Shown in pieces: positions 1 to 7,736 of a stretch of 42,141 nt of DNA (position 1 is its first letter; every line of letters starts with the position of its first letter). The DNA lies in NCBI GenBank assembly GCA_030615605.1, contig JAUWYY010000020.1, positions 1 to 42,141 on the forward strand. Direction: 5' to 3'. Both the position numbers and the translations under genes were made by a program. Source of the DNA: a bacterium. GTDB lineage: Bacteria; Armatimonadota; Zipacnadia; Zipacnadales; Zipacnadaceae. The notes under the pieces were generated by a model. The model was not told the DNA's origin. It was given only the letters and a program-made list of their open reading frames with translations, and did no database searches.

Positions 1-1644
1 CTGGTCTTCACCGACGGGCTGATTCGCGATTGCCAGTACGACGGCATCCTTGCTTACGGGGCCAGCCGACTGGACATCACCAACTCCAGCTTCCACAACA
101 ATGGTCGTAATCACCTGCGGCTCAGCGGCCTGACCCTGGCCGGAACCGTTGCTGGCTGCACTTTCACTGCCAGTGGCGACTACGCAATCTACGCAGTAGC
201 CCGCAACTGCTTCATGCTGGGCAGCGGCAACCGATACGTCAACAATAGCCGCCAGGCGGTGGGGGTAGCCTGCCAGCGCGATCCGGACCTGCCTTCGTCA
301 CAGACCTGGCACGCTCAGGGCGTGCCCTTCGACCTGACTGCTAACGCTGGCGGAACAGCCTTGCGGGTGGCCTGGGGAGCAACCTGGACACTTCAGCCGG
401 GCGTAACTATTGCCGGCGGCAGCGTGTACATCGAAGGCCAGCTCGAAGCCCAGGGCACCCCGTTACAGCCCGTGGTTTTCACCACTGCCAGCCAGTCTCC
501 GGTGAACGGCTCGTGGGAGGGAATATCTTTCTACCCGGCAGCAGGTGGAACACTCCAGCACTGCCGCATCCAGTATGCGGCTACCGGCGTGCTAATGCAA
601 AGCGCCTCCCCGCGCCTGGAAGACTGTCTGATCACAGCGTGCTCTGACTACGGCCTTTTCGTCTCGGGAACCGCGCAGCCGACCATCTACCACTGCCAGA
701 TTACCGACAACGACGGCACCGGCGTGCGTATCACCGACCAGGCCCGACCCAACCTCGGGAATCTGTACACCACCTCTGCGGATGACGACGGACAGAACAA
801 CTTCACCAACAACGGTGGCTACGATATCCACAACGAGTCTTCTCACAATATTCGCGCGCAGAACAACTGGTGGTGCACCGCCGATACCGGCCTCATTGAC
901 GGACGGATTATTGACGGAGCCGACAACCCCGGGAACGGGATGGTCTACTACAAACCGATCATATCCCCCCAGTCCAATACAGCGCCGGCCCTGGAGTGGA
1001 GCGGGCTGCCCGGCAGCCAGGATGATGGAGTCAGTCCGGACAGCGTTGATCCGTACCAGTACGTTGACTTTCGGGTCAAGTACACAGACGGTGACGGTCA
1101 GCCGCCGACATACATCCAGCTACATCTGCTCAAGGGCGGCGCTGAATTCGGGCAAAGCCCCCACGAGATGGCGCCGCTACCGGGCCAGTCGCCGGACTAT
1201 GCCGCCGGCGTCATCTGTCACTTCGGCACACGCCTGCCCGCCGGCAGCGACTACAGCTACTACTTCTCAGCCAGTGACGGCTACGAACCGGCCGGCGGTG
1301 AACCCACTACCCCCCACGCTGGGCCAACTGTAGGCAGCGGCTTGGCCGGGGCGCTGGTCGCCAGCGTTTTTGCTCAGCAGGCCCCCGCCGGAAATGTGGC
1401 AATCCACCTGCAGATGCTGACAGCCGGATGCGTGGATGTGGAAGCCCTCAACATCGCGGGGCGGCCGGTAGCCCACATTGCCACCGGACGACTCTGCGAG
1501 CAGGGCCATAGCATTGTGCTGTGGGATACGCGCGGAGCGACCGGCACCAAACTGCCGGCCGGGCGCTATTTGCTCCGCGTCCGGGCTGCTGCCGACACCG
1601 GCCTGCAACAGCAGGCCCTCACGCTGATCACGGTGCGGCGATAA
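1..1644 (+). CDS. Secreted parallel beta-helix protein with FlgD-like C-terminus (5' partial)
   Basis: The reading frame is open from base 1 with no convincing start, so the N-terminus lies upstream and 547 residues are visible. Roughly the first 290 residues show the irregular coils of a right-handed parallel beta-helix: repeated short strands with Asn, Cys and Gly turns, and phrases such as LEDCLITAC and TIYHCQITDN. A Pro/Asp-rich linker follows. The last ~85 residues (NVAIHLQM through LPAGRYLLRVRA to the stop) look like the FlgD-type Ig-like domain often found at the end of exported proteins. This suggests a surface or secreted protein, perhaps carbohydrate-binding or a polysaccharide lyase, but I see no catalytic motif. 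The next gene starts 103 bases downstream behind its own promoter, so this is probably the last gene of its transcript. Confidence 0.75.
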   Translation: MVFTDGLIRDCQYDGILAYGASRLDITNSSFHNNGRNHLRLSGLTLAGTVAGCTFTASGDYAIYAVARNCFMLGSGNRYVNNSRQAVGVACQRDPDLPSSQTWHAQGVPFDLTANAGGTALRVAWGATWTLQPGVTIAGGSVYIEGQLEAQGTPLQPVVFTTASQSPVNGSWEGISFYPAAGGTLQHCRIQYAATGVLMQSASPRLEDCLITACSDYGLFVSGTAQPTIYHCQITDNDGTGVRITDQARPNLGNLYTTSADDDGQNNFTNNGGYDIHNESSHNIRAQNNWWCTADTGLIDGRIIDGADNPGNGMVYYKPIISPQSNTAPALEWSGLPGSQDDGVSPDSVDPYQYVDFRVKYTDGDGQPPTYIQLHLLKGGAEFGQSPHEMAPLPGQSPDYAAGVICHFGTRLPAGSDYSYYFSASDGYEPAGGEPTTPHAGPTVGSGLAGALVASVFAQQAPAGNVAIHLQMLTAGCVDVEALNIAGRPVAHIATGRLCEQGHSIVLWDTRGATGTKLPAGRYLLRVRAAADTGLQQQALTLITVRR

Positions 1645-1677
1645 GTCACTGCGTCAGACGCGGCCTTTGACCTCGGC

Positions 1678-1707
1678 TTGACTGTGCTATCAGCGGTGTG
1701 CTAATAT
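1678..1707 (+). promoter_or_regulatory. Sigma70-type promoter for gatCA
   Basis: A -35 box TTGACT (1678-1683) and a -10 box TAATAT (1702-1707) are separated by 18 bases. The -10 is extended by TG at 1699-1700. The predicted RNA start is near 1714, about 34 bases before the gatC GTG. Confidence 0.65.
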
Positions 1708-1747
1708 TACTCACAGTCTTACCAAGCACCCCAGGAGGCTGCTACCC

Positions 1748-2041
1748 GTGGCTGAGATATCCCCCGAGGAAGTCCAGCACGTGTCCAATCTGGCCCGTTT
1801 GGCTCTGCCACCCGAGGAGATGGCCCGCGTAGGGCATGAGCTGAATCGCATTCTGGTATACTTCCAGCAGCTTCAGGAGTTGGACACCGAGCAGATAGAA
1901 AGCACTTCGCACGCCATAGCTATGGAGAACATCTACCGAGAGGACAGCGCGCGGGAGTCGCTGCCAGTAGAAGAGGTCCTGGCCAACGCGCCGGACCGCG
2001 CGGATGTGTTCTTCCGCGTACCCCGGATCATCGAAGAATAG
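1748..2041 (+). CDS. gatC: Aspartyl/glutamyl-tRNA amidotransferase subunit C
   Basis: GatC is the small clamp subunit of the GatCAB amidotransferase, which converts mischarged Asp-tRNA(Asn) and/or Glu-tRNA(Gln) to the correct amides in the cytoplasm. The 97-residue length is typical. The N-terminal helix has the family pattern [14 protein letters not shown], followed by the [25 protein letters not shown] segment, which normally packs between GatA and GatB, and an [11 protein letters not shown] tail. The start is GTG at 1748, with AGGAGG at 1733-1738 nine bases ahead. gatA follows 31 bases after the stop, so the two form an operon. gatB lies 16 kb away at 19770. Confidence 0.95.
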   Translation: MAEISPEEVQHVSNLARLALPPEEMARVGHELNRILVYFQQLQELDTEQIESTSHAIAMENIYREDSARESLPVEEVLANAPDRADVFFRVPRIIEE

Positions 2042-2072
2042 CCCGGCGCCCGACCACAGATGGAGGTTAGCC

Positions 2073-3533
2073 GTGGAGCTTCATCAGCAAACCGCCCACG
2101 AAGCAGCAGATCTTATCGCCGCCGGAGAGCTTTCCGCCCAACAGGTCACTGAGGCCTGTCTGGAGCGAATTGCTGAAGTCGAAGAAACAGTTAATTCATT
2201 TCTCGTGGTAACCGCCGACCATGCCCGCGCTCAGGCAGCACAGGCCGACGAGCGGCTAACCAGGGGCGAGGCACCCAGCCCTCTGACGGGGATACCCATA
2301 GCGATCAAGGATGTGATGTGCACCCGCGGGCGGCCCACCACCTGTGGCTCAAAGATACTGGAGAACTTTGTCCCGCCTTACGATGCTACGGTGGTGCAGC
2401 GATGCACCCGGGCACTGCTGCCCATGGTCGGCAAGACAAATATGGACGAGTTCGCCATGGGCTCATCCACGGAAAACTCCGCCTTCAAGGTTACCGCCAA
2501 CCCCTGGGATCTGGAATGTGTGCCGGGCGGCTCCAGCGGCGGCAGCGCGGCGGCTGTGGCGGCCGGAGAGGCGCTGGTGGCATTAGGCTCAGATACTGGT
2601 GGCTCGATACGGCAGCCAGCGGCGCTGTGCGGCATCGTCGGGCTGAAGCCGACCTACGGGCGCGTCTCCCGATACGGACTGATCGCCTACGCTTCGTCAC
2701 TGGACCAGATCGGCCCGCTGACCCGAGACGTTACTGACTGTGCACTGGTTATGAATGTCATCGCCGGCCACGACCCACAGGACGCAACTTGCGCTGACAT
2801 CCCGGTTCCCGACTACACCGAATATCTGACGGAATCGGTCAAGGGCCTGACGGCGGGAGTGCCCACGCAACTGCTGGGCGAAGGAATTGATCCACAGGTG
2901 CGCGAGCGCGTGCAGGCAGCCATTGACCAGCTTCAGAATATGGGGCTGGAGTGCGAGGAAGTGCAGATGCCCCATATTGATTACAGTTTGCCTGTCTACT
3001 ACATCATCGCGCCGTCGGAATGCTCGTCGAACCTGGCCCGCTTCGACGGGGTGCGCTACGGCTACCGCACCCCCACGCAGACCAACGATATCAATGAACT
3101 GTTCGCCAGGACCCGGGCGGAGGGCTTCGGGCCGGAGGTGCGGCTGCGTATTATGCTGGGCACCTACACGCTGAGTGCCGGCTACTACGATGCCTACTAT
3201 CTGAAGGCGCTGAAGGTCCGTACCCTCATCAAGGGTGACTTCGATAGTGCTTTCGAGAAATACGACGTGCTGCTGTCCCCCACCTCGCCGACGGTGGCGT
3301 TCCCCATCGGCGAGCGTGCTGACGATCCGCTGGCTATGAAGCTGGCTGATATTTGCACGATTCCCGTCAATCTGGCCGGTATTCCGGCGATTAGTATTCC
3401 CTGTGGTTTTGTGGACGGCTTGCCGGTTGGCTTGCAGATAATGGGCCGAGCCTTCGAAGAAGGCAAGGTGCTGCAGGTGGCTTATGCCTATGAGCAGGCC
3501 AACGACTGGCACCGTTGCCGTCCGTCGTTGTAG
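2073..3533 (+). CDS. gatA: Aspartyl/glutamyl-tRNA amidotransferase subunit A
   Basis: GatA is the glutaminase of GatCAB. It is an amidase-signature enzyme that frees ammonia for channelling to GatB. The frame is open from 2004, but GTG 2073 behind TGGAGG (2061-2066) gives the usual length (486 aa). It also places the Ser-cisSer-Lys triad at the standard positions: Lys79 in GIPIAIKD, cis-Ser154 in PGGSSGGS and Ser178 in [10 protein letters not shown]. The amidase-signature core runs from about residue 65 to 470. Substrate-binding segments such as [20 protein letters not shown] are intact. Translation is likely coupled to gatC. Nothing looks degraded. Confidence 0.97.
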   Translation: MELHQQTAHEAADLIAAGELSAQQVTEACLERIAEVEETVNSFLVVTADHARAQAAQADERLTRGEAPSPLTGIPIAIKDVMCTRGRPTTCGSKILENFVPPYDATVVQRCTRALLPMVGKTNMDEFAMGSSTENSAFKVTANPWDLECVPGGSSGGSAAAVAAGEALVALGSDTGGSIRQPAALCGIVGLKPTYGRVSRYGLIAYASSLDQIGPLTRDVTDCALVMNVIAGHDPQDATCADIPVPDYTEYLTESVKGLTAGVPTQLLGEGIDPQVRERVQAAIDQLQNMGLECEEVQMPHIDYSLPVYYIIAPSECSSNLARFDGVRYGYRTPTQTNDINELFARTRAEGFGPEVRLRIMLGTYTLSAGYYDAYYLKALKVRTLIKGDFDSAFEKYDVLLSPTSPTVAFPIGERADDPLAMKLADICTIPVNLAGIPAISIPCGFVDGLPVGLQIMGRAFEEGKVLQVAYAYEQANDWHRCRPSL

Positions 3534-3561
3534 GCCGCGGCACAAGGAGGGTGGAGTGCTT

Positions 3562-4098
3562 ATGTGGTTTCCCAGAATACGACTGACCCTGCCGGATACA
3601 TATGAGATTCCCAAATTATTGCAGTATTGGCCGCTAGCGTGGTGGACAGCATTTTGCCTAATGTGGGGCCTGATACTGATTAGTGCACACTATGGCTGGA
3701 TGGATCCGCAGACGGTCCAAGCTTCTTTGCAGCAATGGGCGATATATGGTCTGGGGGCAACTGTGGCTTTTGGGCTCTTCTGGCTTAGACACTGGCTGAT
3801 AGAAGCGCGATATTATGTGCTAGCCGTTGAGTGGAGCGGTGAGGAGATCGTCGTGCACACTAGACGCGGACGCCCGTGTCGCATCAAGTGGGCCAGTGTC
3901 ACCCAGGCAAAGGTGCCGCCGGACCCTGGTGACCGAGTCCGAGGCACAAATGCCGCCTACTGGCATGCCGTGCGGCTGTTTGTAAGTGACCAGAGGACTC
4001 CGTACAGGATCCCGCTCACGTGGGACTCAAGCTGCAAGCACTTTCTGAGTGTGCTGCCCAGCAGAGTTACAGTTGTAGAGGTCGAGGAGAAGCAATGA
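3562..4098 (+). CDS. Small membrane protein with PH-like C-terminal domain
   Basis: This 178-residue protein has two predicted membrane helices near the N-terminus (around residues 23-47 and 55-75). The first begins WPLAWWTAFCLMWG and the second is AIYGLGATVAFGLFWL. A cytoplasmic beta-rich domain of ~100 residues follows. The pattern resembles bacterial PH (YcxB-like) proteins, in which a two-helix hairpin precedes a PH-fold domain, but I cannot assign a family with certainty. AAGGAGG lies at 3544-3550. Both ATG 3562 and the in-frame GTG 3556 are possible starts, and I prefer the ATG. The stop overlaps the ATG of a 29-codon ORF (ATGA at 4095-4098), so the gene sits in a coupled string from gatC to the site-2 protease. 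Confidence 0.6.
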   Translation: MWFPRIRLTLPDTYEIPKLLQYWPLAWWTAFCLMWGLILISAHYGWMDPQTVQASLQQWAIYGLGATVAFGLFWLRHWLIEARYYVLAVEWSGEEIVVHTRRGRPCRIKWASVTQAKVPPDPGDRVRGTNAAYWHAVRLFVSDQRTPYRIPLTWDSSCKHFLSVLPSRVTVVEVEEKQ

Positions 4099-4184
4099 AA
4101 CTCTCAGAGGAAGCCCGGTTGTTCCTATACCAGTTACATCAGGGGGATGCGTCCGCCTCTGCCCTGGCCATCGCCGCGGTATAA
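4095..4184 (+). CDS. 29-residue ORF coupling two membrane-protein genes
   Basis: The ORF starts at an ATGA overlap with the preceding stop, with GAGGAG at 4084-4089 in correct position. Its own stop forms part of TAAGGAGG (4182-4190), the ribosome site of the site-2 protease gene. The peptide starts MKLSEEARLFLYQLHQG and ends ALAIAAV: an amphipathic N-terminal helix and a small hydrophobic tail. I recognise no family. It may be a real small protein or a translational coupler that carries ribosomes to the protease start. Confidence 0.45.
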   Translation: MKLSEEARLFLYQLHQGDASASALAIAAV

Positions 4185-4196
4185 GGAGGATGGGCA

Positions 4197-5393
4197 ATGT
4201 CTGGTTTCCGCAAACGGCAGCTACGGCTCAATCGGCTGTTTGCATCCGGCACCCCGACGGCCGCCCTTGGACGTCGGCCGGGTGGGGGCATCCACCTGGG
4301 CACCGTGGCCGGCATCAAGATCGGCCTGGACTATAGCTGGTTCGTGATCTTCGGTCTGGTCCTGCTGAGCATGGGCGCGGGGTACCTGCCGAGTGAATTG
4401 CCAGACACCTCAACCCCAGTCATCTGGGTGCTGGCCCTCCTGACAACGATTCTATTCTTTGCCTCCGTGCTGGGACATGAACTGGCTCATTCGATACTGG
4501 CCCGCATTAACGGGCTGCCCATTGAGGGAATCGATCTGTTCATATTCGGCGGCATAGCCAAGCTGCAGGAGGAGCCGCACTCGCCGCGACAGGAGTTTAT
4601 CATCGCGATAGTCGGGCCGTTGACCAGCTTCATAATCGGCGCCGTCTTCGCAGTGCTGTGGATTGCCCTGGGGCCAATAAGCTCACCACTGGCCGTTGTA
4701 GCCCAATATGTCGCAGGGATCAACATCATGTTGGGTGGCTTCAACCTGATCCCAGGGTTTCCGCTCGACGGCGGCCGGGTGCTGCGGGCGATAATGTGGG
4801 CGCGGACCGGCAGCCTGCGACGAGCCACACAAGTAGCGACCTCCGTGGGTCAGTTCGTCGGATATGGCCTAATCATCTTCGGTCTGGTTGCCCTGTTCGT
4901 AACCCACAGCTTTAGCGGCATCTGGCTGGCATTCATCGGATGGTTCATACTGCAGGCCGCTCAGGCCAGCTACCAGCAACTGCTGATGCGCGAGAGCATT
5001 GCCGGCGTCAAAGTCAGGGAGATCCTCAGCACGACCCCACCAATCATTCCCGCACACATCAGTGTCCACGACGCCATTGACCACTACTTTATGGAATATC
5101 CGGCTTCTGTCTTCCCGGTGATGCACGGCGGCCAGTTATTGGGCGTGGTAGGCGTCGAGGAGCTGCGGGGGGTAGATCACAGTGCCAGGGCAATGACGCC
5201 GGTAGCGCAAGTAGTGCGTACTGTCGCTGAAGACCACTTTGTCTCACCGGACGATGACGCGTCCACGGCTCTGGAGAAGATCAGCCGTCACGGCGGCGGC
5301 CTGCTGATAGTAATGGCCGGGGAGAATTTCGCCGGCATCATCACCCAGCAGGACCTGCTGCGGCTGGTGCAACTGCGGCTGAGCCTCCAATAG
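4197..5393 (+). CDS. Site-2 protease family membrane metalloprotease with CBS domains
   Basis: This is an intramembrane zinc protease of family M50 with C-terminal CBS domains. The 398 residues begin with a basic cytoplasmic segment, followed by about six membrane helices. The zinc motif HELAH lies at residues 94-98 in the second helix. The second conserved motif NLIPGFPLDGGR (183-194) supplies the third ligand, Asp191. Residues ~255-398 form a CBS pair (VREILSTTPPIIPAHISVHDAI and the following repeat), which usually binds adenosyl nucleotides. This is the Rip3-like layout. Related enzymes cleave membrane-bound anti-sigma factors or other transmembrane substrates, and no substrate is visible here. 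ATG 4197 follows TAAGGAGG at 4183-4190. Confidence 0.93.
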   Translation: MSGFRKRQLRLNRLFASGTPTAALGRRPGGGIHLGTVAGIKIGLDYSWFVIFGLVLLSMGAGYLPSELPDTSTPVIWVLALLTTILFFASVLGHELAHSILARINGLPIEGIDLFIFGGIAKLQEEPHSPRQEFIIAIVGPLTSFIIGAVFAVLWIALGPISSPLAVVAQYVAGINIMLGGFNLIPGFPLDGGRVLRAIMWARTGSLRRATQVATSVGQFVGYGLIIFGLVALFVTHSFSGIWLAFIGWFILQAAQASYQQLLMRESIAGVKVREILSTTPPIIPAHISVHDAIDHYFMEYPASVFPVMHGGQLLGVVGVEELRGVDHSARAMTPVAQVVRTVAEDHFVSPDDDASTALEKISRHGGGLLIVMAGENFAGIITQQDLLRLVQLRLSLQ

Positions 5394-5419
5394 TGGATGC
5401 CAGCGCAACGAAGGGTCAT

Positions 5420-6304
5420 TTAGCGCGTCTTCATTCGACGCAGATCAGACCACTGGAAGGCCCCCCACCGGGGAGTGTCTACCGGTTGGTCGGGCACCAA
5501 ATCAAACCAGGGGTTGCCCCCGCCGTGGGCCAGGATATGCGCCGACTGTGCCGGCATATAACCCTGCAGCAACAAGGCCTTCGTTCGACCACCCTGGTCG
5601 CGCACCAGATCCACAATCAACACTACGTGGCCAGGGCTGCCGGCTTGGATGAAGAAATCGCCGGCCTGGATGTCGTGAGCTGGCACCGGGTTACTGTCTT
5701 TGGTCAGCGAAATGGTCCCGCACCAGGCAAAGACCGCCTCAAGGTAGCGTTGAAAGTTCTCCCGGGAGGCGTTGGGCGCGGCGTCTTGACGGAAGTCCAA
5801 CTTATTCCCGTGCAAGTGGGGCCGATAGCCTTGCTTCCACTTCGGCCAGGAGATGACCCCATCGGAGGTGAGGTTGAAGACGATTTCGCTGTGCCGGCCC
5901 TTCCACCACATAAACTCAGCCCATAGCCGCATAATCGTGTCGGCGCATTCCTGATTCTTGTACACATCCAGGTCAATAACGCCAGCCAGCACCGCGCTGT
6001 TGGTTGGAAGAATGACTGAGCCACTACGACTGCGCACCGGTGTTACTGCGCGACGCATGGGCAGATTGCGCAGCCACTGCTTCCAGCTACCCTCGGCCAC
6101 CGGAGAGCGCTGATAGCCTGCCGGCGGCGAAAACCGCTCAGCCAAGGGTGTGTAGCGCTCTTCGGTCTTAGGCCAGGGGTAGTCGGAAGCCTTGCGGGTT
6201 GGCGCTGCTGAAGTGGAATCTGTCAACGGGCGACATCCCACCAGCAAAGCAACTGTCAACAGCGTGCCGAAGATTGCTTCGTGCCATCGGTTCATTTCGA
6301 TCAT
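5420..6304 (-). CDS. DUF4846-like lipoprotein
   Basis: The predicted lipoprotein begins MIEMNRWH, followed by a hydrophobic stretch and the lipobox LLVGC. The body contains phrases I associate with DUF4846: a PPAGYQR segment, GSWKQWLRNLP, and DLDVYKNQECADTIMRLWAEFMW. The C-terminal half has GDFFIQAGSPGHVVLIVDL, with a conserved-looking histidine. The layout recalls the His strand of NlpC/P60-like folds, but that link is my inference. The biochemical role of the family is not known to me. The start could be ATG 6304 or ATG 6295, as neither has a clear ribosome site. The gene converges on the site-2 protease (26 bases between the stops) and is probably co-oriented with the PEBP gene upstream. 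Confidence 0.72.
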   Translation of the reverse strand: MIEMNRWHEAIFGTLLTVALLVGCRPLTDSTSAAPTRKASDYPWPKTEERYTPLAERFSPPAGYQRSPVAEGSWKQWLRNLPMRRAVTPVRSRSGSVILPTNSAVLAGVIDLDVYKNQECADTIMRLWAEFMWWKGRHSEIVFNLTSDGVISWPKWKQGYRPHLHGNKLDFRQDAAPNASRENFQRYLEAVFAWCGTISLTKDSNPVPAHDIQAGDFFIQAGSPGHVVLIVDLVRDQGGRTKALLLQGYMPAQSAHILAHGGGNPWFDLVPDQPVDTPRWGAFQWSDLRRMKTR

Positions 6305-6441
6305 TCAGCAAATAGCTTCTCGGCCAAGGGAGCTAGCCTGATCAGCGAGGTATTGCCAATAAGCGCTTCGACCCCACCCGCGATAGTCTCTTCTGACACC
6401 TATCCTCTGTCCTCTGGCGATACTTGCTGCCCTGCCCTACA

Positions 6442-7080
6442 CTAGCGCGAGTAGGTGGCCATAGTCTCGGCTCTGGCGAGAACCTTGCCTTCGAGAGCGG
6501 CGTGGACTTCGCTGGCCTTGGCTCCCGGGCGCAGCGCCAGGGGCTCGCTGAGGGCATATAGGCGAAAGAAGTAACGGTGGGTCTCTCCACGAGGCGGCCG
6601 CGGCCCGCCATAGCCGATATCGCCAGAATCATTCGTGCCCTGCTTAGCGCCATCCAGGTCGGGGAGAGTCGGCGTCGCTTCAATTCCCTCGGGCAACTGC
6701 ATACGGTCGGCGGACAGCCCCCAGATCAGCCAGTGAGTCCAGGTGCCCATGGGCGCGTCGGGATCGTCGCAGATCAGGGCAAGCGCCACCGCCTGCTCGG
6801 GGACGCCTGACCACTTCAGCGGCGGGCTGAGGTTCTGGTGCTCGCGGGCGTAGGTGTCAGGTAGACGCTCGCCATGCGCGAAGGCCTCGCTGGTAATCTC
6901 CATTGCAATCCTGCCATCCTCTTCGCCAGGTTGTGTCGCTGGCTGCGGAGATGGCGGCGTCTTGGCTGCCGGCGGTTGCATTGGTGGTGCTTTCTGTTCG
7001 GGCCGACAGCCCAAGATGGTGACCGTCACCAACGATAGAAACAACAGTGCCGCTGCATAGGCGAAAGTAGCTCTGCTCAC
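6442..7080 (-). CDS. YbhB/YbcL-type (PEBP family) lipoprotein
   Basis: This is a phosphatidylethanolamine-binding-protein-fold protein of the bacterial YbhB/YbcL type. The open frame extends to 7134, but GTG 7080 lies seven bases after GAGGAGG (7088-7094 on this strand) and directly precedes a lipoprotein signal ending in the lipobox TILGC, so I chose it (212 aa). After a Pro/Gln/Ala-rich linker comes the PEBP core, with the signature ICDDPDAPMGTWTHWLIWGL and the GYGGPRPPRGETHRY motif that lines the anion-binding pocket. Bacterial members have no agreed function. It is the first gene of the short minus-strand pair with the DUF4846-like lipoprotein. Confidence 0.88.
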   Translation of the reverse strand: MSRATFAYAAALLFLSLVTVTILGCRPEQKAPPMQPPAAKTPPSPQPATQPGEEDGRIAMEITSEAFAHGERLPDTYAREHQNLSPPLKWSGVPEQAVALALICDDPDAPMGTWTHWLIWGLSADRMQLPEGIEATPTLPDLDGAKQGTNDSGDIGYGGPRPPRGETHRYFFRLYALSEPLALRPGAKASEVHAALEGKVLARAETMATYSR

Positions 7081-7236
7081 TGTGATGCCTCCTCGAGTGT
7101 CAATATGTAGTGCGACTCTTAATAATGTACTCACTCGGCGGGTATACTTACACTACAGCCAATCAATTGGGCTTGTCAACCTGACTGCGTACGTCCGCAG
7201 GTAGCGTACAATAGGGCACAGAAAGAGGCAGGAGAA

Positions 7237-7716
7237 ATGACCATCTCGCGGCGCACCTTCTTCCTGATGGCAGGGATTGCAGTGTTGGCCGTCGTTATCG
7301 TGGTTGTCTGGTGGCTTGTTCGCCCCCAGAAAACCGACCGCCAGCAGATAGTTGATCTCCTAAGTCGCACAGAGCGGGCCATTGAGCACAAAGACCTCGG
7401 GGGTATGATGCGAGTGGTATCCCAAGACTACGCCGACGGTACCTACAGCAAAAGAGAGCTGCGGCGGATGGTCCTGGCCGGATTTCGCGAGGTCAGGACT
7501 ATAAGAATCACTCCCGTTCTGCGGGAGTTGGAGGTTAGCGGCAAGAATGCCCGCGCGGAGCTTGATGTGGACGTGTGGATTGACACCGACCGGCCCCGCC
7601 CAACCATGCACCTGGCTATCTGGGTGAAGTTAAGCAATAAAAGCGGCCGGTGGCTGGTGACCGGTGTCGGCGGCGACTGGCCGAGTATCCCGGGACGGTC
7701 TTTCCCCTACCAGTGA
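7237..7716 (+). CDS. Membrane-anchored NTF2/SnoaL-like protein
   Basis: This 159-residue protein has a single N-terminal membrane anchor (MTISRRTFFLMAGIAVLAVV and onward to about residue 28), followed by a soluble domain. The pattern DRQQIVDLLSRTERAIEHKD, then MMRVVSQDYADG and a run of beta strands (LDVDVWIDT, LAIWVKLSNKSGRWLVTGV), resembles the NTF2/SnoaL-like cone fold. I infer an exported, anchored domain facing the outside. The start is ATG 7237 behind GGAGAA. It is divergent from the PEBP gene and convergent with the OPT-like gene 20 bases away. No enzymatic motif is evident. Confidence 0.6.
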   Translation: MTISRRTFFLMAGIAVLAVVIVVVWWLVRPQKTDRQQIVDLLSRTERAIEHKDLGGMMRVVSQDYADGTYSKRELRRMVLAGFREVRTIRITPVLRELEVSGKNARAELDVDVWIDTDRPRPTMHLAIWVKLSNKSGRWLVTGVGGDWPSIPGRSFPYQ

Positions 7717-7736
7717 CGACCCCAACAGCCGTCAGC

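Noticed and set aside
2697..3614. 305-codon open frame antisense to gatA
   Set aside because: It mirrors a strongly conserved enzyme, has no recognisable domain and no ribosome site. Long antisense frames are common in GC-rich genes.
5393..5926. 177-codon plus-strand frame immediately after the site-2 protease
   Set aside because: It overlaps the DUF4846-like lipoprotein on the other strand and shows no independent evidence.
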